From contig JAFAJU010000340.1 in assembly GCA_019236035.1 (NCBI GenBank), forward strand, positions 1-7,287: a stretch of 7,287 bases of DNA, in the 5' to 3' direction. Positions within the stretch are counted from its first letter, which is position 1. Every line of letters begins with the position of its first letter. The translations under genes and the position numbers were made by a program. Below are positions 5,788 to 7,287 of this stretch, in pieces. This stretch comes from Verrucomicrobiota bacterium. GTDB taxonomy: Bacteria; Verrucomicrobiota; Verrucomicrobiia; Chthoniobacterales; JAFAMB01. The notes under the pieces were generated by a model, which made no database searches, was not told where the DNA came from, and worked only from the letters and a program-made list of their open reading frames with translations.

Positions 5788-7176
5788 TTGCTACTCTCTC
5801 AAGTCATGCCAGTGCCACGCGTGCTAATTGCCGACGATCAGTCGGAAGTTTTGAGAGCTCTTTCATTCATTTGCTCGGCGGAAGGGTACCAGGCAATCAC
5901 AGTCAATTCGCCGGCTGCCGTTCTGGCAAAATTAGGGAAAGAAGATTTCGATGTTGTGCTGATTGATCTGAACTATCATCAAGACAATGCGAGCGGGGAA
6001 GAGGGCTTGGCGCTATTGAAGCAGATTCGCGCTATCGATTCGTCAATACCTGTTGTCGTGATGACTGCTTTTGCCTCTATTCAACTTGCGGTTGAAGCGG
6101 TTCGCCTCGGAGCCCAAGACTTTCTGCAGAAACCCTGGGAAAACGAAAGGCTCCTCTCGATTTTGCGCACTCAAATTGCGTTGCGGGACGCGCTCCGCGT
6201 TAAAGAACGGCTCGAAGCAGAAAATAGCACGTTGCGATCGTCGCAAACGCCGCTGGCCGGATTCGTTGCAAAATCATCCGCCATGCAACAGGTGCGGGAG
6301 ATCATTGAGCAAGTTGCACCATCGGACGCAAATGTTCTAATTACGGGCGAGAACGGCGTTGGCAAAGGGGTGGCGGTTCGAATGCTGCACCAGCTCTCCC
6401 TACGTTCTGCCCAGCCACTGATAACGGTTAACATGGGAGGGCTGCCGGAGGGGGTTTTCGAAAGTGAAATGTTCGGGCACGTCAAGGGTGCGTTCACTGA
6501 CGCCCGTGCGGACCGTGCTGGCCGTTTTGAGCTGGCAGATAACGGTACCTTGTTCCTGGACGAAATTGCAAACCTCACGGCCACACAACAGGCCAAGCTT
6601 CTGCGCGTGTTGGAGACCGGAGAATTCGAGCGTGTCGGCTCTTCGAAGACGCGCCGTGCGGATGTGCGGATTCTGACGGCGACAAACGCCGATCTTCGCA
6701 AAGAAATCGAAGCCGGCAGGTTCCGGGAGGATTTATATTTCCGGTTAAACACAATCCAGATTCATCTGCCGGCCCTTCGCGAGAGAGTCGAAGACATCCC
6801 GGTTCTAGCTGGGGAATTCCTGACCGAGCTAATGCAACGATACCGCAGGAAGATTCAGGGATTTCATGCAGACGCGATCGCGGCGCTCAGGGCTTATCCC
6901 TGGCCGGGCAATGTCCGCGAGTTGCGCCATGTTATTGAGCGCGCAGTACTCCTGGCGCGGTCCAACCTTGTCCAGGCATCTGATCTTGGCATTCAAGGTG
7001 CGCCTCCAAAGGCGCCTCAGCTGGAGCAGATGGACCTGGACTCGGCAGAAGTTTTCCTGATCAATCGCGCGTTGGCTCGGCACAACGGAAATGCTCTGCT
7101 CGCGGCAAAGGATCTTGGGCTGAGCCGGAGCGCGTTTTATCGCCGCTTGCAGAAATACGGAATCAGCGCGACGTAG
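5788..7176 (+). CDS. Sigma54-dependent response regulator, NtrC family (receiver-AAA+-Fis HTH)
   Basis: From the TTG at 5788 the product has 462 residues, a usual length for NtrC-type activators; from the ATG at 5806 it would have 456. It is a cytosolic two-component output protein that, when phosphorylated, should hydrolyse ATP to open sigma54-RNA polymerase promoters. Receiver domain (about 10-125): acidic pair D16/D17, phospho-acceptor D60, T93 and K115. The loop after D60 is about five residues longer than usual and lacks Met-Pro. A short coiled-coil linker spans 131-153. AAA+ domain: Walker A GENGVGKG (187-194), the sigma54-contact loop as GAFTDA rather than GAFTGA (234-239), Walker B TLFLDE (254-259), an arginine-finger region FREDLYFRLN (312-321), and 'PWPGNVRELRH' (371-381). 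The C-terminal Fis-type HTH covers about 420-458. No partner histidine kinase is in the window, so the regulated process is unknown. Confidence 0.95.
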   Translation: MLLSQVMPVPRVLIADDQSEVLRALSFICSAEGYQAITVNSPAAVLAKLGKEDFDVVLIDLNYHQDNASGEEGLALLKQIRAIDSSIPVVVMTAFASIQLAVEAVRLGAQDFLQKPWENERLLSILRTQIALRDALRVKERLEAENSTLRSSQTPLAGFVAKSSAMQQVREIIEQVAPSDANVLITGENGVGKGVAVRMLHQLSLRSAQPLITVNMGGLPEGVFESEMFGHVKGAFTDARADRAGRFELADNGTLFLDEIANLTATQQAKLLRVLETGEFERVGSSKTRRADVRILTATNADLRKEIEAGRFREDLYFRLNTIQIHLPALRERVEDIPVLAGEFLTELMQRYRRKIQGFHADAIAALRAYPWPGNVRELRHVIERAVLLARSNLVQASDLGIQGAPPKAPQLEQMDLDSAEVFLINRALARHNGNALLAAKDLGLSRSAFYRRLQKYGISAT

Positions 7177-7195
7177 GCGAAGCGTCCCGCTTTGC
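7177..7195. terminator. Hairpin directly after the regulator stop
   Basis: GCGAAGCG (7177-7184) pairs with CGCTTTGC (7188-7195) as an 8-bp stem including one G-T wobble and a 3-nt loop, beginning one base after the TAG stop. Only a weak T-rich stretch (TCTTC) follows. It lies between convergent genes, where a shared terminator is expected, but the poor T-tract leaves this uncertain. Confidence 0.4.
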
Positions 7196-7236
7196 TCTTC
7201 AGAACAGCTAACGCCCGATTTCGCGACATACCCTAA

Positions 7237-7287
7237 CTAAATACTCCACACCGTCTTTCCGGCCACGATCGTTCTGACCGCGCGTCC
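7237..7287 (-). CDS. C-terminal tail of a gene entering from the right, amidohydrolase/dihydroorotase-like
   Basis: Reading leftward from the window edge, 16 codons in one frame end at TAG (7239-7237) and give a tail ending VRTIVAGKTVWSI. The 'G-x-V-x-x-TIV-x-G-K-x-V' pattern is typical of the last beta-strands of cyclic amidohydrolases such as class I dihydroorotase (pyrimidine synthesis) or allantoinase. So little is visible that the family is a guess from one motif and no gene symbol is assigned. It converges on the regulator gene with 60 bp between the stops. Confidence 0.4.
   Translation of the reverse strand, partial: GRAVRTIVAGKTVWSI

Noticed and set aside
5808..5834. TGGCAC on the minus strand, resembling a sigma54 -24 element
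   Set aside because: The required GC of the -12 element is not at the right spacing, and it lies inside the regulator coding region.
5784..5966. ATG start right after AAGGA giving a 60-codon frame
   Set aside because: The spacing to AAGGA is only 3 nt, the frame overlaps the receiver domain out of frame, and the product shows no recognisable features.
6171..6752. 193-codon minus-strand open frame inside the regulator
   Set aside because: It is antisense to the conserved AAA+ domain, has Ser/Arg-rich composition and no ribosome site; it is a coding shadow.

Overview
This looks like a chromosomal segment from a Gram-negative, probably environmental bacterium. Verrucomicrobiota is my best guess, with Acidobacteriota second. 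That guess is inferred from protein style: exported TPR and disordered proteins, and an NtrC-type regulator subfamily with an unusual receiver loop. No taxonomic marker is present. Base composition is moderately GC-rich. I see no rRNA, tRNA, CRISPR array, transposase or phage gene.

Layout. Positions 1-4419 hold two minus-strand genes transcribed leftward as an apparent operon. The first is uvrA (4419 to 1525), the damage-recognition ATPase of nucleotide excision repair. The second is an exported TPR-repeat protein that runs off the left edge; its ATG directly follows the uvrA stop codon. Positions 4420-4688 are noncoding and rich in structure: a near-perfect 23-bp-stem palindrome, a short palindrome in the uvrA leader, a GA-rich degenerate triplet repeat and smaller inverted repeats. 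Positions 4689-5654 (minus) encode a secreted, proline-rich and acidic protein of unknown function, with a possibly PepSY-like N-terminal half. Divergent from it, 5788-7176 (plus) encodes a sigma54-dependent response regulator (receiver, AAA+, Fis-type HTH). Its stop is followed at once by a hairpin. A convergent minus-strand gene then enters from the right edge; only 16 C-terminal residues are visible, and they resemble an amidohydrolase or dihydroorotase tail.

How it fits together. uvrA and the TPR gene should be co-expressed, although one product is cytosolic and the other exported, so the pairing may be transcriptional convenience. The regulator and the secreted protein share a 133-bp divergent intergenic region, so the regulator could control the secreted protein, but nothing in the sequence proves it. 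No cognate histidine kinase is in the window. I do not see a clear new multi-gene system. The most unusual items are the palindromic repeat element upstream of uvrA, the loss of half the zinc ligands in two of UvrA's three zinc modules, the GAFTDA and extended-receiver-loop variant regulator, and the unrecognised secreted protein.
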